Origin: Asticcacaulis benevestitus DSM 16100 = ATCC BAA-896
GTDB lineage: Bacteria; Pseudomonadota; Alphaproteobacteria; Caulobacterales; Caulobacteraceae
Direction of reading: 5' to 3'
DNA: 64,000 bases
NCBI RefSeq assembly: GCF_000376105.1
Contig: NZ_AQWM01000002.1
Coordinates: 310,001-374,000 of the forward strand
Below are positions 1 to 8,269 of the stretch, piece by piece. Positions within the stretch are counted from its first letter, which is position 1. Each line of letters opens with the position of its first letter. The notes beneath the pieces were generated by a model that had not been told where the DNA came from, did not search any database, and saw only the letters and a list, made by a program, of their open reading frames with translations. A program made the position numbers and the translations under genes.

Positions 1-320
1 AGCGCCTTGGCGACGAAATCATTGACCAGATTGATACGTTGGGTATTGAGGAAACCGCGCATGTCGGCGCGATCGATCGAAAAACCATGGTTGGGAAGCT
101 GGATAATGCCGCCGCGCTCCCAGCCGGCCGCCGAAATCGCCGCGCCGCTCAGATGCGGATTGCCCTGCGCATCGAGAAAGTCGCGGATTGAGGTCTTGAA
201 GCCTTCCAGGCTGTTGCAGGCGTAATGTGCGGTTTCTTTCGGACGCTCCCCGCGCCTGGCGATAGCCAGCTTTAGGTAGGTGCCGTTACTGATGTCACTC
301 AATAGCACGTGGTCGGCCAT
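1..320 (-). CDS. glucokinase-like protein, N-terminal part (runs off the window)
   Basis: The first 106 residues are visible; the rest lies beyond the left edge. The ATG is at 318-320 on the minus strand, preceded by AAGGAAC. The stretch LVNDFVAKA near the visible end and the preceding segment with NHGFSIDR resemble bacterial glucokinase (ROK/Glk fold, ATP-dependent phosphorylation of glucose in the cytoplasm). The N-terminal phosphate-binding motif of the family, normally DIGGTN followed by AR, reads DISNGT followed by YLKL at residues 9-18, so the ATP loop is altered. It is transcribed divergently from trpF. Family assignment is moderately sure; activity as a sugar kinase is uncertain. Confidence 0.6.
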   Translation of the reverse strand, partial: MADHVLLSDISNGTYLKLAIARRGERPKETAHYACNSLEGFKTSIRDFLDAQGNPHLSGAAISAAGWERGGIIQLPNHGFSIDRADMRGFLNTQRINLVNDFVAKA

Positions 321-447
321 GATGTTCCTTGCCCTAAATTTTTTCGCCGCTTCTTGTGAGCCGGCTTGATTTAATTTGAAATCTAAGTCCCAAACCTTGA
401 TTTATGTTGAAGCGTCTGCGTTATGAGCGACAAATTCAAGGTGTTTT

Positions 448-1098
448 ATGCCTCCAAAAGTGAAAATCTGCGGGATTTCGACGCTTGAGTCGACCAAAAC
501 GGCGCTAAATGACAGCGCTGACTTTTTGGGCTTCGTCCACTTTGCGAAAAGCCCGCGCCATTTGCCCCTGGAAGCCATGTCCGGCCTCATGCAGGTGATT
601 CGCCGGGTAAACGTTTCCACACCCCTTGTCAGCGTTGTCGTCAATCCCGATGACGATCTGCTGGCAGCTCTGAAGAACGACGTGAGGCCCGACCTGATCC
701 AGCTCCACGGCAAGGAGAGCCCGGAGCGCGTCGCCGAGATCCAAAGGTTAACAGGCATACCCCTGATCAAGGCGATCAGCGTCAGCGAAAAAGCCGATCT
801 GGCCGGCGCCCACGCCTATGAACCGCACGTCGACTATATGATGTTTGACGCCAAGGCGCCGAAGGACGCCGCCCTGCCCGGTGGACTGGGCTTAAGCTTC
901 GACTGGAGCCTGATGCGTCACCACGTCGCAGCAAAACCGTGGTTTTTGGCCGGCGGCCTGTCATCCGCCAACCTGTCCGCCGCCGTACAAGAGAGTGGTG
1001 CATCGATGCTCGATGTCTCCTCCGGTGTCGAATCCGCGCCCGGCATCAAGGACGCCGGTCTCATTTCAGACTTCCTAAAAGCGGCAAAGTCGCTATAA
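448..1098 (+). CDS. trpF: phosphoribosylanthranilate isomerase
   Basis: TrpF converts N-(5-phosphoribosyl)anthranilate to CdRP, the third step of tryptophan synthesis, in the cytoplasm. The 216-residue single-domain TIM barrel is of normal length. The start MPPKVKICG carries the catalytic Cys8; Asp134 in FDAKAP matches the general acid; IQLHG (84-88) and the late LDVSSGVES phosphate-binding loop are typical. It is the first gene of a trpF-trpB-trpA-accD cluster on the plus strand, separated from trpB by 123 bases that hold a two-hairpin repeat. An AT-rich 127-base region lies upstream and probably holds the promoter. Confidence 0.97.
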   Translation: MPPKVKICGISTLESTKTALNDSADFLGFVHFAKSPRHLPLEAMSGLMQVIRRVNVSTPLVSVVVNPDDDLLAALKNDVRPDLIQLHGKESPERVAEIQRLTGIPLIKAISVSEKADLAGAHAYEPHVDYMMFDAKAPKDAALPGGLGLSFDWSLMRHHVAAKPWFLAGGLSSANLSAAVQESGASMLDVSSGVESAPGIKDAGLISDFLKAAKSL

Positions 1099-1145
1099 GG
1101 CACATTTCTTGTGCGCTAACGCCGCGCGGGCTTGCCTCGCAACAG

Positions 1146-1190
1146 CTCGGGCGGGCAGTCGCCCTTGCCAAACTCAGCCGAGTTTGGAGA
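1146..1190. repeat. two-hairpin intergenic repeat, copy 1
   Basis: The sequence GCTCGGGCGGGCAGTCGCCC is followed by a second hairpin, CCAAACTC-agcc-GAGTTTGG. The same arrangement recurs at 59848-59892 after secB, with the first 20 bases identical and the second stem changed but still paired. Here it sits between trpF and trpB, ending about 30 bases before the trpB start. Confidence 0.75.
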
Positions 1191-1221
1191 CATTATCATT
1201 TAGCCCTGAAGGAATTTCACG

Positions 1222-2460
1222 GTGAGCGATCCCGTCTTGCGACCCAACACCTACGCCCAACCCGATGCCCGTGGCCGGTTTGGTGATTTCGGCGGTCTCT
1301 ATGTGCCAGAGACCCTGATGCCGCTGGTTTTGGAGCTGACGCAGGCGTGGCAAGACGCCAAGAACGATCCCGCCTTCTGGGCCGAATTCCACAGCCTGCT
1401 CAAGCATTTCGTTGGCCGCCCGTCGCCGCTCTATTTCGCCGAACGCCTGACCGAGCACCACGGCGGCGCGAAAATCTATTTCAAGCGCGAAGAGCTGAAC
1501 CACACCGGCGCCCACAAGATCAACAACTGCATCGGCCAGATCCTGCTGGCCAAGCGGATGGGCCGCACGCGCATCATCGCCGAAACCGGCGCTGGCCAGC
1601 ACGGCGTCGCCTCGGCCACCGTGTGCGCCAAGTTTGACCTGCCGCTGGTTGTCTATATGGGCGCCAAGGATGTCGAGCGTCAGGCGCCGAACGTCTTCCG
1701 CATGAAGCTGATGGGCGCGGAGGTGACGCCGGTCACCAGCGGCGCCGGTACGCTTAAAGACGCGCTCAACGAAGCCCTGCGCGACTGGGTGACCAACGTC
1801 CACAACACCTATTACATGATCGGCACCGCCGCCGGCATGCACCCCTATCCGGAAATGGTCCGCGATTTTCAGTCGGTGATCGGCAAGGAAACGCGCGAGC
1901 AGATCCTGGAAATGGAAGGCCGCTTGCCGGACGCCGTCATCGCCTGCGTCGGCGGTGGCTCGAACGCCATCGGCATGTTCTATCCCTTCATCGACTATGA
2001 CACCGTAAAGCTGGTCGGCGTTGAAGCCTCCGGTCACGGCCTCGATGTCTATAATGGCCACGCCGCCTCGCTCAATGGCGGCCGCCCCGGCGTGCTGCAT
2101 GGCAACCGCACCTATCTGTTGCAGGACGAAGACGGCCAGATTCTGGAAGGCCATTCGATTTCCGCCGGTCTCGACTATCCCGGCATCGGGCCTGAGCACG
2201 CCTATCTGCACGAGATCAAGCGTGCGCAATACGTCACCTGCACCGATGAAGAGGCGCTGGAAGCCTTTTCCCTGACCTCACGGCTCGAAGGCATCATCCC
2301 GGCGCTGGAATCCTCGCACGCCATCGCCAAGGTCGGCGATCTGGCGCGCCAAGTCGGCAAGGGCGGCATTGTCGTGCTCAATCTGTCAGGCCGCGGTGAT
2401 AAGGATATCGCAACGGTGGCCAAGCACATGGGCGAGAAGAACGGGAGTGCGTTGTCATGA
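1222..2460 (+). CDS. trpB: tryptophan synthase beta chain
   Basis: TrpB condenses indole with L-serine to give L-tryptophan, using PLP, in the alpha2-beta2 complex with TrpA. The protein has 412 residues, within the normal range. The PLP lysine is Lys99 in the NHTGAHK motif, and the phosphate-binding loop GGGSNA is present in the middle of the protein. The start is GTG, chosen because AAGGA lies about 8 bases upstream and the protein then begins MSDPVLRPN as usual. Its stop overlaps the trpA start as ATGA, indicating translational coupling of the two subunits. Confidence 0.98.
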   Translation: MSDPVLRPNTYAQPDARGRFGDFGGLYVPETLMPLVLELTQAWQDAKNDPAFWAEFHSLLKHFVGRPSPLYFAERLTEHHGGAKIYFKREELNHTGAHKINNCIGQILLAKRMGRTRIIAETGAGQHGVASATVCAKFDLPLVVYMGAKDVERQAPNVFRMKLMGAEVTPVTSGAGTLKDALNEALRDWVTNVHNTYYMIGTAAGMHPYPEMVRDFQSVIGKETREQILEMEGRLPDAVIACVGGGSNAIGMFYPFIDYDTVKLVGVEASGHGLDVYNGHAASLNGGRPGVLHGNRTYLLQDEDGQILEGHSISAGLDYPGIGPEHAYLHEIKRAQYVTCTDEEALEAFSLTSRLEGIIPALESSHAIAKVGDLARQVGKGGIVVLNLSGRGDKDIATVAKHMGEKNGSALS

Positions 2461-3275
2461 GTATTGCCCGTATCGACAAGCGTTTTGCCGATCTGAAAGC
2501 GCACAACAAATCCGCCTTCATCGCCTATATCATGGCCGGCGATCCCGATCTGGAAACGACCTTTGAAATTCTCAAAGGCCTGCCGGCCGCCGGTGCCGAT
2601 CTGATCGAACTGGGCTTCCCCTTCTCCGATCCGATGGCCGAGGGCCCGACCATCCAGCATGCCGCCGAGCGCTCTCTGGCCGCCGGCACCAAGCTGCGCG
2701 ATGTCTTCATGCTGGTGAAGCGCTTCCGCGAGATCGATCAGGACACGCCGATCATTCTGATGGGCTATATGAACCCGGTCGATTTCCTGGGCTACGAGCG
2801 CTTTGCCCAAAGCGCTGCAGAGGCTGGCGCCGACGGCCTGATCGTGGTCGATTGCCCGCCGGAAGAGGCCGATGCCTTAAGCGACGCGCTCGACGCCAAC
2901 GACATCGCCCTGATCCGCCTGGCCACCCCCACCACCGACGATTCACGTTTGTTAACGCTTGTGAAACGGACTCGCGGTTTTATCTACTATGTCTCGGTAG
3001 CGGGCGTCACCGGCGTCAAATCGGTCGATGCCGACGCCATTGCCGAGGCGGTCTCGAAGGTGCGCGACGCCGCCAACCTGCCCGTAGCGGTGGGTTTCGG
3101 CATCCGCACACCGGAAAGTGCTGCGTCTGTCGCCCGCATCGCCGATGCGGCGGTCGTGGGCTCGGCTCTGGTCGATGAGATCAAGACTTCTTTACTGGAA
3201 AATACCCCATCCAGCGTGAAAGTGCTGGAAAAGGCCGCGATTTTGGCACAGGCTGTGCATCAGGCTCGGGACTAA
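2457..3275 (+). CDS. trpA: tryptophan synthase alpha chain
   Basis: TrpA cleaves indole-3-glycerol phosphate to indole, which is channelled to TrpB. The 272-residue TIM barrel is of usual length. Glu51 in [11 protein letters not shown] corresponds to catalytic Glu49 of the E. coli enzyme. The second catalytic acid, Asp60 in E. coli (motif LADGP), is Glu62 here (MAEGP). The gene starts inside the trpB stop (ATGA) and ends 17 bases before accD. Identification is secure; only the D-to-E replacement is unusual. Confidence 0.97.
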   Translation: MSIARIDKRFADLKAHNKSAFIAYIMAGDPDLETTFEILKGLPAAGADLIELGFPFSDPMAEGPTIQHAAERSLAAGTKLRDVFMLVKRFREIDQDTPIILMGYMNPVDFLGYERFAQSAAEAGADGLIVVDCPPEEADALSDALDANDIALIRLATPTTDDSRLLTLVKRTRGFIYYVSVAGVTGVKSVDADAIAEAVSKVRDAANLPVAVGFGIRTPESAASVARIADAAVVGSALVDEIKTSLLENTPSSVKVLEKAAILAQAVHQARD

Positions 3276-3292
3276 CTGGAGTAACTTAGAGT

Positions 3293-4228
3293 ATGGCTAT
3301 GGCTGATACGTCTAACAAGGGCCCGAAATTACCGGCCTCCGCGAAATCTGCCGAGCGCCGCGAGCGCGGTGGCTGGCTGAGCAAGATCGCGCCCGGCATA
3401 TCCAATTTCGTCAATAACAAGCGCGAAACGCCGGAAAACCTGTGGGTGAAAGACCCCGATACCGGCGATATGATCTATCGTTCGGATCTGGAAGCGGCCC
3501 TGTGGGTGACGCCCAATGGCCGCCATATGCGGATTGGCCCCAAGGCACGCATGACATTCACCTTCGATGATGGCCAGTGGGAATCCCTGCCGACGCCGGA
3601 AGTGGTTGAAGACCCGCTGCACTTCTCCGACGGCAAGCCCTACAAGGACCGCCTGAAGGCTGCCCGCGCCGCCACCGGCGAACGCGATGTCATGGCCATC
3701 GGCTATGGCAAGGTGCAAGGCGTCGATTGCATCGTGCTGGTGCAGGATTTCGCCTTTATGGGCGGGAGCTTAGGTATGGCCGCCGGTGAGGGCTTCATCG
3801 CCGCCGCCAAAGCCGCCGTGGCGCGCAAGGTGCCGATGGTGGTCTTCACGGCCGCCGGTGGCGCCCGTATGCAGGAAGGCGCGCTGTCGCTGATGCAGAT
3901 GGCCCGCACGACGCTCGGCATTCAGGAACTGAAAAAAGCGCAACTGCCCTATATCGTGGTGCTGACCGACCCGACCACCGGCGGCGTCACCGCGTCTTAC
4001 GCCATGCTGGGTGATATTCATCTGGCTGAACCCGGTGCGCTGATCTGTTTCGCCGGTCCGCGCGTGATCGAGTCCACCATCCGCGAAAAGCTGCCGGAAG
4101 GCTTCCAGCGTTCGGAATTCCTGGTCGAAAAGGGCATGGTCGATCGCGTTGTGCCGCGCTCGGAACTGCCGGAAGTGCTGGGCGCTTTGATGTCGATGCT
4201 GATGAGCGGCAAGCGCCGCGCAGCCTAA
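3293..4228 (+). CDS. accD: acetyl-CoA carboxylase, carboxyltransferase subunit beta
   Basis: AccD works with AccA to transfer carboxyl from biotin to acetyl-CoA, giving malonyl-CoA for fatty-acid synthesis. The protein has 311 residues. The carboxyltransferase core is clear: GGSLGMAAGEG, the oxyanion-type GGARMQEG, TTGGVTASYA and GDIHLAEPGA. The N-terminal four-Cys zinc ribbon of E. coli AccD is absent: the aligned positions read LWVKDPDTGD and WVTPNGRH, with no cysteines. ATG at 3293 is used, with GGAG about 12 bases upstream; ATG at 3299 is an alternative. It follows trpA closely, as is common in alphaproteobacteria, and ends at a hairpin and a strong terminator. Confidence 0.97.
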   Translation: MAMADTSNKGPKLPASAKSAERRERGGWLSKIAPGISNFVNNKRETPENLWVKDPDTGDMIYRSDLEAALWVTPNGRHMRIGPKARMTFTFDDGQWESLPTPEVVEDPLHFSDGKPYKDRLKAARAATGERDVMAIGYGKVQGVDCIVLVQDFAFMGGSLGMAAGEGFIAAAKAAVARKVPMVVFTAAGGARMQEGALSLMQMARTTLGIQELKKAQLPYIVVLTDPTTGGVTASYAMLGDIHLAEPGALICFAGPRVIESTIREKLPEGFQRSEFLVEKGMVDRVVPRSELPEVLGALMSMLMSGKRRAA

Positions 4229-4234
4229 GTTATC

Positions 4235-4257
4235 GGGGTTTGGGGCCTGCGGCCCCA
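4235..4257. repeat. stop-proximal GC palindrome
   Basis: A short hairpin, TTGGGGCC-tgc-GGCCCCAA, begins a few bases after the accD stop and precedes the terminator. It resembles the other GC palindromes placed just after stop codons in this window. Confidence 0.55.
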
Positions 4258-4268
4258 AGTTCTGCCTT

Positions 4269-4309
4269 CCAATAAAAAGTCCGGCCGGTTTGGCCGGATT
4301 TTTTATTGG
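4269..4309. terminator. bidirectional intrinsic terminator after accD
   Basis: The inverted repeat pairs CCAATAAAAA with TTTTTTATTGG around a GTCCGGCC/GGCCGGA core and a short loop. With T runs on both strands it can terminate in either direction. It ends the trpFBA-accD unit. Confidence 0.9.
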
Positions 4310-4321
4310 ACGTGTAAGTTG

Positions 4322-4366
4322 TGGGGTCACCATGGCTGGCAAAACGCATGCGTTTCGCTGGCGCCA
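4322..4366. repeat. dispersed repeat C, copy 1
   Basis: The block reads GGGGTCACCATGGCT, then a variable palindromic core (AAACGCATGCGTTT), then CGCTGGCGCCAAACCC. A second copy with a different but still palindromic core is at 13446-13491. Both copies lie directly downstream of a bidirectional terminator and upstream of an AT-rich small membrane-protein gene. Confidence 0.75.
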
Positions 4367-4419
4367 AACCCACCTCCCATGACATAAGTTTGGTCTTAGC
4401 GTGATGACGAGGGGCAGCT

Positions 4420-4827
4420 ATGGAAAATATCAAGCAACATCGACTGGTGAAAACGCTCATCGGCCTAATAGTGGGTGTTTTCATTACAACGCTTTTCGGG
4501 GCTTATTTTATCACCCGTTCCGAGCCCGAGTTCAAAAGTTATTACCTGGACGCTGTTATGTTAGGCTCGGTTTTAATCTCGCTCTTTGCTCTGCCGATCG
4601 GGCTGCTCATTCATTCCATATTATATGCTAATAAATGGCGAGAGGCCGCACCTTACGCCCTGTGCGGTATGCTTTCTGGTGTTAGTTATGGAGCCATTGA
4701 CAGTTATAAGACCAGCATAGCCGACAATATCTACGATCTTGGTGCTTATGGTTTGTGGGCGGCAGCCATTGCGCTCATTGCCTGGCTGATCCGCCGTCCG
4801 GACAAGGATGCAAAACCTCTCCCCTGA
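4420..4827 (+). CDS. small hypothetical membrane protein, four probable TM segments
   Basis: The function is not recognised. The 135-residue protein has hydrophobic stretches at about residues 10-29, 45-68, 76-95 and 104-123, so a four-helix inner-membrane protein is likely. It ends in a charged tail (RRPDKDAKPLP). A GAGGGG Shine-Dalgarno sequence precedes the ATG by about 7 bases. Base composition is more AT-rich than accD and folC on either side, and it interrupts the common accD-folC adjacency, suggesting later insertion. It could be a lineage-specific gene. Confidence 0.6.
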   Translation: MENIKQHRLVKTLIGLIVGVFITTLFGAYFITRSEPEFKSYYLDAVMLGSVLISLFALPIGLLIHSILYANKWREAAPYALCGMLSGVSYGAIDSYKTSIADNIYDLGAYGLWAAAIALIAWLIRRPDKDAKPLP

Positions 4828-4858
4828 ATCTGATTGAGATGCTAATGGGCGGATATAT

Positions 4859-4967
4859 CCCCTCGCCCCGTTTACGGGGAGAGGGTGGCCCAAAGGGCCG
4901 GGTGAGGGGCCACCTCATCGATTAGCCCCTCACCCCAACCCTCTCCCCGTAAACGGGGCGAGGGGGA
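4859..4967. repeat. long inverted repeat immediately upstream of folC
   Basis: The left arm (about 4859-4910) begins CCCCTCGCCCCGTTTACGGG. The right arm (about 4925-4967) is its reverse complement over most of its length, including the small internal CCCCGTTTACGGGG hairpin in each arm. The spacer is about 15 bases. The folC ATG follows 9 bases after the right arm, so the hairpin would sit next to its ribosome-binding region. Confidence 0.85.
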
Positions 4968-4975
4968 AGTATGAC

Positions 4976-6277
4976 ATGACCGACCGCCTTCTCCCCTTCG
5001 ACGCACCGCTTGAACGCCTGAAAGCCCTGCATCCCAAGCTGATCGACCTCAATCTCGACCGGATGCTGCGCGTCTGCGAAGCCTTAGCGTCTCCACAGGA
5101 TAAGCTGCCGCCAGTCGTGCATGTGGCCGGTACCAACGGCAAGGGCTCGACCATCGCCCTGCTGCGTGCCATGGCCGAAGCGCAAGGCCTGCGGGTTCAT
5201 GTCTATACCTCGCCGCACCTCGTCCGTTTCGCCGAACGCATTCGCCTCGCCGGTAAGCTGATTGGTGAGGACTATCTGGCCGATTGCCTCAACCGCGTCG
5301 AGATCGCCAATGACGGTCAAGCCCTGACCTTCTTTGAATCGACCACCGCCGCCGCCTTCCTGGCCTTTTCCGAAACCCCCGCCGACCTGCTGCTGCTGGA
5401 GACCGGCCTTGGTGGCCTGTTAGATGCCACCAATATCGTCAGCCAGCCGAAACTGACGCTCATCACGCCGATCGATTACGATCATCAGGCCTTCCTCGGC
5501 AACGATCTCAAGACCATCGCCAGTCAGAAGGCCGGTATCTTCAAACGCGGCGTGCCCGCCCTCAGCGCCCGTCAACCGGAAGAGGCCTCGCAGGCTCTCG
5601 AACGGCAGGCGCTGAAACTGGGCGTGTCCCTCACCAGCATGGGACAGGGCATAGATGCCTGGCGCGAAGGCGACCGGCTGATCTTTCAGGACGAAGACGC
5701 GCTCTATGACCTGCCGCTGCCCGTTCTGGCGGGCGAACACCAGATCGAGAATGCCGCGCTCGCCATCAAGGCCACGCTCATGCTCGGCGTCACCCTAGAC
5801 GCCATCGAGACCGGCCTGACGACAGTCCAATGGCCCGGCCGCCTGCAAGCGCTTAAAGCGGGGCCGCTGTTTGAAGGGCTAAAGAACCGGGCGTCCGAAC
5901 TATGGCTGGATGGCGGGCATAATCCCCACGCCGCGCGGGCCTTGCATGACTTTATCGACCGGCGGCAGGCGCGCGACCCGAAGCCCCTGCATCTGATTTG
6001 CGGCCTGATCAACACCAAGGACGCCACAGAGTTCTTCGGCCATTTCGCGGGTCTGGAGGCGCAGATTACCTGCGTCCCGTTCAGCAGCGATGCCGCCATT
6101 GCACCCGCCGAACTGGCGAAAGCCGCACAAAGCAAAGGGCTCACAGCGGTGATCGCCGCAAGCCCTCTGGAGGCTATCCAAGCCCTGCCGCATACGCCCT
6201 TGCGGGTGCTGATCTGCGGCTCGCTCTATCTCGTCGGCGACTGTCTGGCCTTGAGTCCTGAAACCTATCCTGTCTGA
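4976..6277 (+). CDS. folC: bifunctional folylpolyglutamate synthase / dihydrofolate synthase
   Basis: FolC adds glutamate to dihydropteroate and extends folate polyglutamates, using ATP. The 433-residue length fits the Mur-ligase-like family. The P-loop GTNGKGS is at residues 52-58, with the family segments YTSPHLVRFAERIR, ETGLGGLLDATN, ITPIDYDHQAFLG and WLDGGHNPHA in order. The ATG follows a long inverted repeat; a GAGGGGGAAG sequence at the end of that repeat could serve as Shine-Dalgarno. Its 3' end faces the minus-strand DUF418 gene, 10 bases away. Confidence 0.96.
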   Translation: MTDRLLPFDAPLERLKALHPKLIDLNLDRMLRVCEALASPQDKLPPVVHVAGTNGKGSTIALLRAMAEAQGLRVHVYTSPHLVRFAERIRLAGKLIGEDYLADCLNRVEIANDGQALTFFESTTAAAFLAFSETPADLLLLETGLGGLLDATNIVSQPKLTLITPIDYDHQAFLGNDLKTIASQKAGIFKRGVPALSARQPEEASQALERQALKLGVSLTSMGQGIDAWREGDRLIFQDEDALYDLPLPVLAGEHQIENAALAIKATLMLGVTLDAIETGLTTVQWPGRLQALKAGPLFEGLKNRASELWLDGGHNPHAARALHDFIDRRQARDPKPLHLICGLINTKDATEFFGHFAGLEAQITCVPFSSDAAIAPAELAKAAQSKGLTAVIAASPLEAIQALPHTPLRVLICGSLYLVGDCLALSPETYPV

Positions 6278-6287
6278 GGCAGGGCCT

Positions 6288-7496
6288 CTAAAGTGAGGCC
6301 TGCGTGCGGCGGATAAACGGCACCTGAAGCGTCAGATAGGTGCCGGCGCGCCACAGCCATTCGAGCGGTCCGTAGAGGAATGCCTTGAACCACAGGTGCG
6401 CGAAGGCGACCTGGAACGCGAAGACGACAATGGCGATCAGCACCGCGGTTGATTGCAGCATGGTGGCGTGCATCCCCAGTCCGAAACTGTAAAACACCGG
6501 CACGAAGATCAGCGACTGGCCGACATAAAGCGTCAGGGTCATGCGGCCGACCGGCGCCAGCAGGTTCAGCACCTTGTGGCCGAAGCTGTAATAGAGCGAC
6601 AGGAAGCCCATCATCAGCACCGTCATCAGGCTGAGGTCGAACCAGCCCGACAGCATCGAATCCCACAAGGAGCGTGGCATAAAGACGGCGTCGGAGGTCG
6701 GTATCAAGGTAATCAGCGAAGGCTTGCCCCGCCACAGACCAACGGTGACCGCTGCCGCGATGGTCAGGGCGGTGAGGCGAAGGGTGCGGAACTTTTCCGG
6801 CTGGCCGAAAAAGTCGATACGGCCCAGCACCATGCCTACCAGCGACAGGCCAAGGATCTGGCTGAGGCGTCCGGCTTTCAGCATGAAGTCCCATTTGAAC
6901 GGATGGCCATCAACCCAGTTTATGCGGATGGTCTCGATGAGACTCTTGCCGGTGAGATAGGCGTCGGGCGTCGGGGCGGTCCAGTAATCCGGCGGGGTAT
7001 TGGCCCATGTGGCGCCGTTAAAGGCGCTGATCATCTGCACGATTATCAGGGGCTGGAGCAGGAAGAAGGTCGCCAAAATCAAAATGATCGCGTTCGATTT
7101 CAGGCGATAGAAAGGAATGAGGAACAGCCCCATCAGGGCCAGAACTTCCAGCACATCGCCGCGATACCACAGGCCGTGCAGGACGCCGATCACACCGAGC
7201 AGCACAAGCCGCCAGACAAAGCGGCCGGTGAAATCGACGCCGCGTTTACCGGCACGATCCATGATGATGAAGAAACTGACGCCAAAGCACAGGGCGAGCA
7301 GCGCGAACGACTTGCCGGCAAAGATCGTGAAGATGGTATCGTGCCACATAAGCTGGACCGGATCGGTGACCGGATGCGCCCAGTACAGTTCGTAGAGTTC
7401 GGGCATGTGGACGAAGAAAAGCCCCATCAGGGCGAAGCCGCGCAAGGCGTCAAGCCCCTCCATACGGGGCACGAAACTGGGTTTGCTGGTGGTCAT
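6288..7496 (-). CDS. DUF418 family multi-pass membrane protein (YeiB-like)
   Basis: The 402-residue protein begins with a charged tail and the segment LDALRGFALMGLFFVH, typical of the YeiB/DUF418 family, followed by about nine to ten hydrophobic segments. The C-terminal part has LMGFLSLYYSFG and FLYGPLEWLWRAGTY, which match the conserved DUF418 tail (GPLEWLWR). The family is thought to act in envelope or small-molecule acyl transfer, but no substrate is established. It is the only minus-strand gene between the glucokinase-like fragment and 14.6 kb. It is divergent from rbfA and convergent with folC. Confidence 0.85.
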   Translation of the reverse strand: MTTSKPSFVPRMEGLDALRGFALMGLFFVHMPELYELYWAHPVTDPVQLMWHDTIFTIFAGKSFALLALCFGVSFFIIMDRAGKRGVDFTGRFVWRLVLLGVIGVLHGLWYRGDVLEVLALMGLFLIPFYRLKSNAIILILATFFLLQPLIIVQMISAFNGATWANTPPDYWTAPTPDAYLTGKSLIETIRINWVDGHPFKWDFMLKAGRLSQILGLSLVGMVLGRIDFFGQPEKFRTLRLTALTIAAAVTVGLWRGKPSLITLIPTSDAVFMPRSLWDSMLSGWFDLSLMTVLMMGFLSLYYSFGHKVLNLLAPVGRMTLTLYVGQSLIFVPVFYSFGLGMHATMLQSTAVLIAIVVFAFQVAFAHLWFKAFLYGPLEWLWRAGTYLTLQVPFIRRTQASL

Positions 7497-7579
7497 GGAA
7501 GCCCTGTAAAACTTATGGTTTTACTCTGCATAGCGCACCCGCCGCATTTTTGAATAGAAAAATCAGCAAAAACGCCTAT

Positions 7580-8089
7580 ATGAGCCTGATGAAATACAGC
7601 TCTTCCAAAGACAAGTCCCAGCGGGCGCAGGGCAACAAGGCCCACGGCCGCACGCCCACGGACCTCGGCCCCACCCAGCGCCAGTTGCGCGCCGGCGAAC
7701 TGGTGCGCCACGCCCTGGTCGAAATCCTGCGCGATGAGGATATCCACGATGAGGCCCTGGCGGGCGTCTCGATCACCATCACCGAAGTGCGCTGCTCCAA
7801 CGATCTGCGCCACGCCACCGTGTTCGTCGAACCGCTCGGCGCCGGTCTGGCCAGCGATCAGGCGGCCGTGACCATCACCAAGGACCAGATCGGTCCGGCA
7901 GTGGCGGCGCTGAACAAGCACGCGAAATTCCTGCGCGGGGTTCTGGGCCGTCATATCGAGATGAAGTTCACGCCGGAACTGCGCTTCCTGCATGATGAAA
8001 GCTTCAATGAAGCCGCACGGATCGATGCTCTGTTCATGCGTCCGGATATCGCCCGCGATCTGCATCATGATGATGAGGACGAAGAGTAG
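7580..8089 (+). CDS. rbfA: 30S ribosome-binding factor A
   Basis: RbfA binds the 30S subunit and helps 16S rRNA 5'-end maturation and cold adaptation. Recognisable parts are QRQLRAGELVRHALVEILRDE, the RHATVFVEPLG strand and MKFTPELRFLHDESF. The KH-like domain spans about residues 35-150, with an acidic tail (HHDDEDEE). Starts are ambiguous: ATG 7580 and ATG 7589 are both possible, and a TTG lies upstream at 7550; none has a strong Shine-Dalgarno. The protein is 169 residues from 7580. In most alphaproteobacteria it lies between infB and truB; here infB is 25 kb away on the other strand. Confidence 0.93.
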   Translation: MSLMKYSSSKDKSQRAQGNKAHGRTPTDLGPTQRQLRAGELVRHALVEILRDEDIHDEALAGVSITITEVRCSNDLRHATVFVEPLGAGLASDQAAVTITKDQIGPAVAALNKHAKFLRGVLGRHIEMKFTPELRFLHDESFNEAARIDALFMRPDIARDLHHDDEDEE

Positions 8090-8095
8090 TTAAGT

Positions 8096-8242
8096 AAGAA
8101 ACCCCACCACCACGCCGCAAGAGCGGCGCGGTCCCCCTCCCCAGTAAAACTGGGGAGGTACAAGGCTTTCGTTTTCTTGTACCTCCCCGACTTGTTCGGG
8201 GAGGGGGACCATGAGCGAAGCGATATGGTGGTGGGGTTTCTT
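8096..8242. repeat. long cruciform-like palindromic element between rbfA and truB
   Basis: The outer arms are AAGAAACCCCACCAC and its complement GTGGTGGGGTTTCTT. The inner arms run GGTCCCCCTCCCC...GGGGAGGTACAAG and the matching reverse complement, separated by 11 bases (GCTTTCGTTTT). Each inner arm contains its own 9-base mini-loop. Half copies occur at 12091-12152 and, in degenerate form, at 18071-18132. Confidence 0.9.
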
Positions 8243-8269
8243 GCTTCCTTTCAACACAAACGGACTCCC

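Noticed and set aside
321-447. Trp leader peptide or attenuator upstream of trpF
   Set aside because: No short frame with adjacent Trp codons and no terminator-antiterminator pair is visible.
1174-2229. Long minus-strand open frame opposite trpB
   Set aside because: Antisense shadow of a highly conserved gene in GC-rich DNA; no family resemblance.
6453-7553. 366-codon plus-strand frame opposite the DUF418 gene
   Set aside because: Gln/His/Glu-rich shadow; the opposite strand has the conserved DUF418 motifs and membrane helices.
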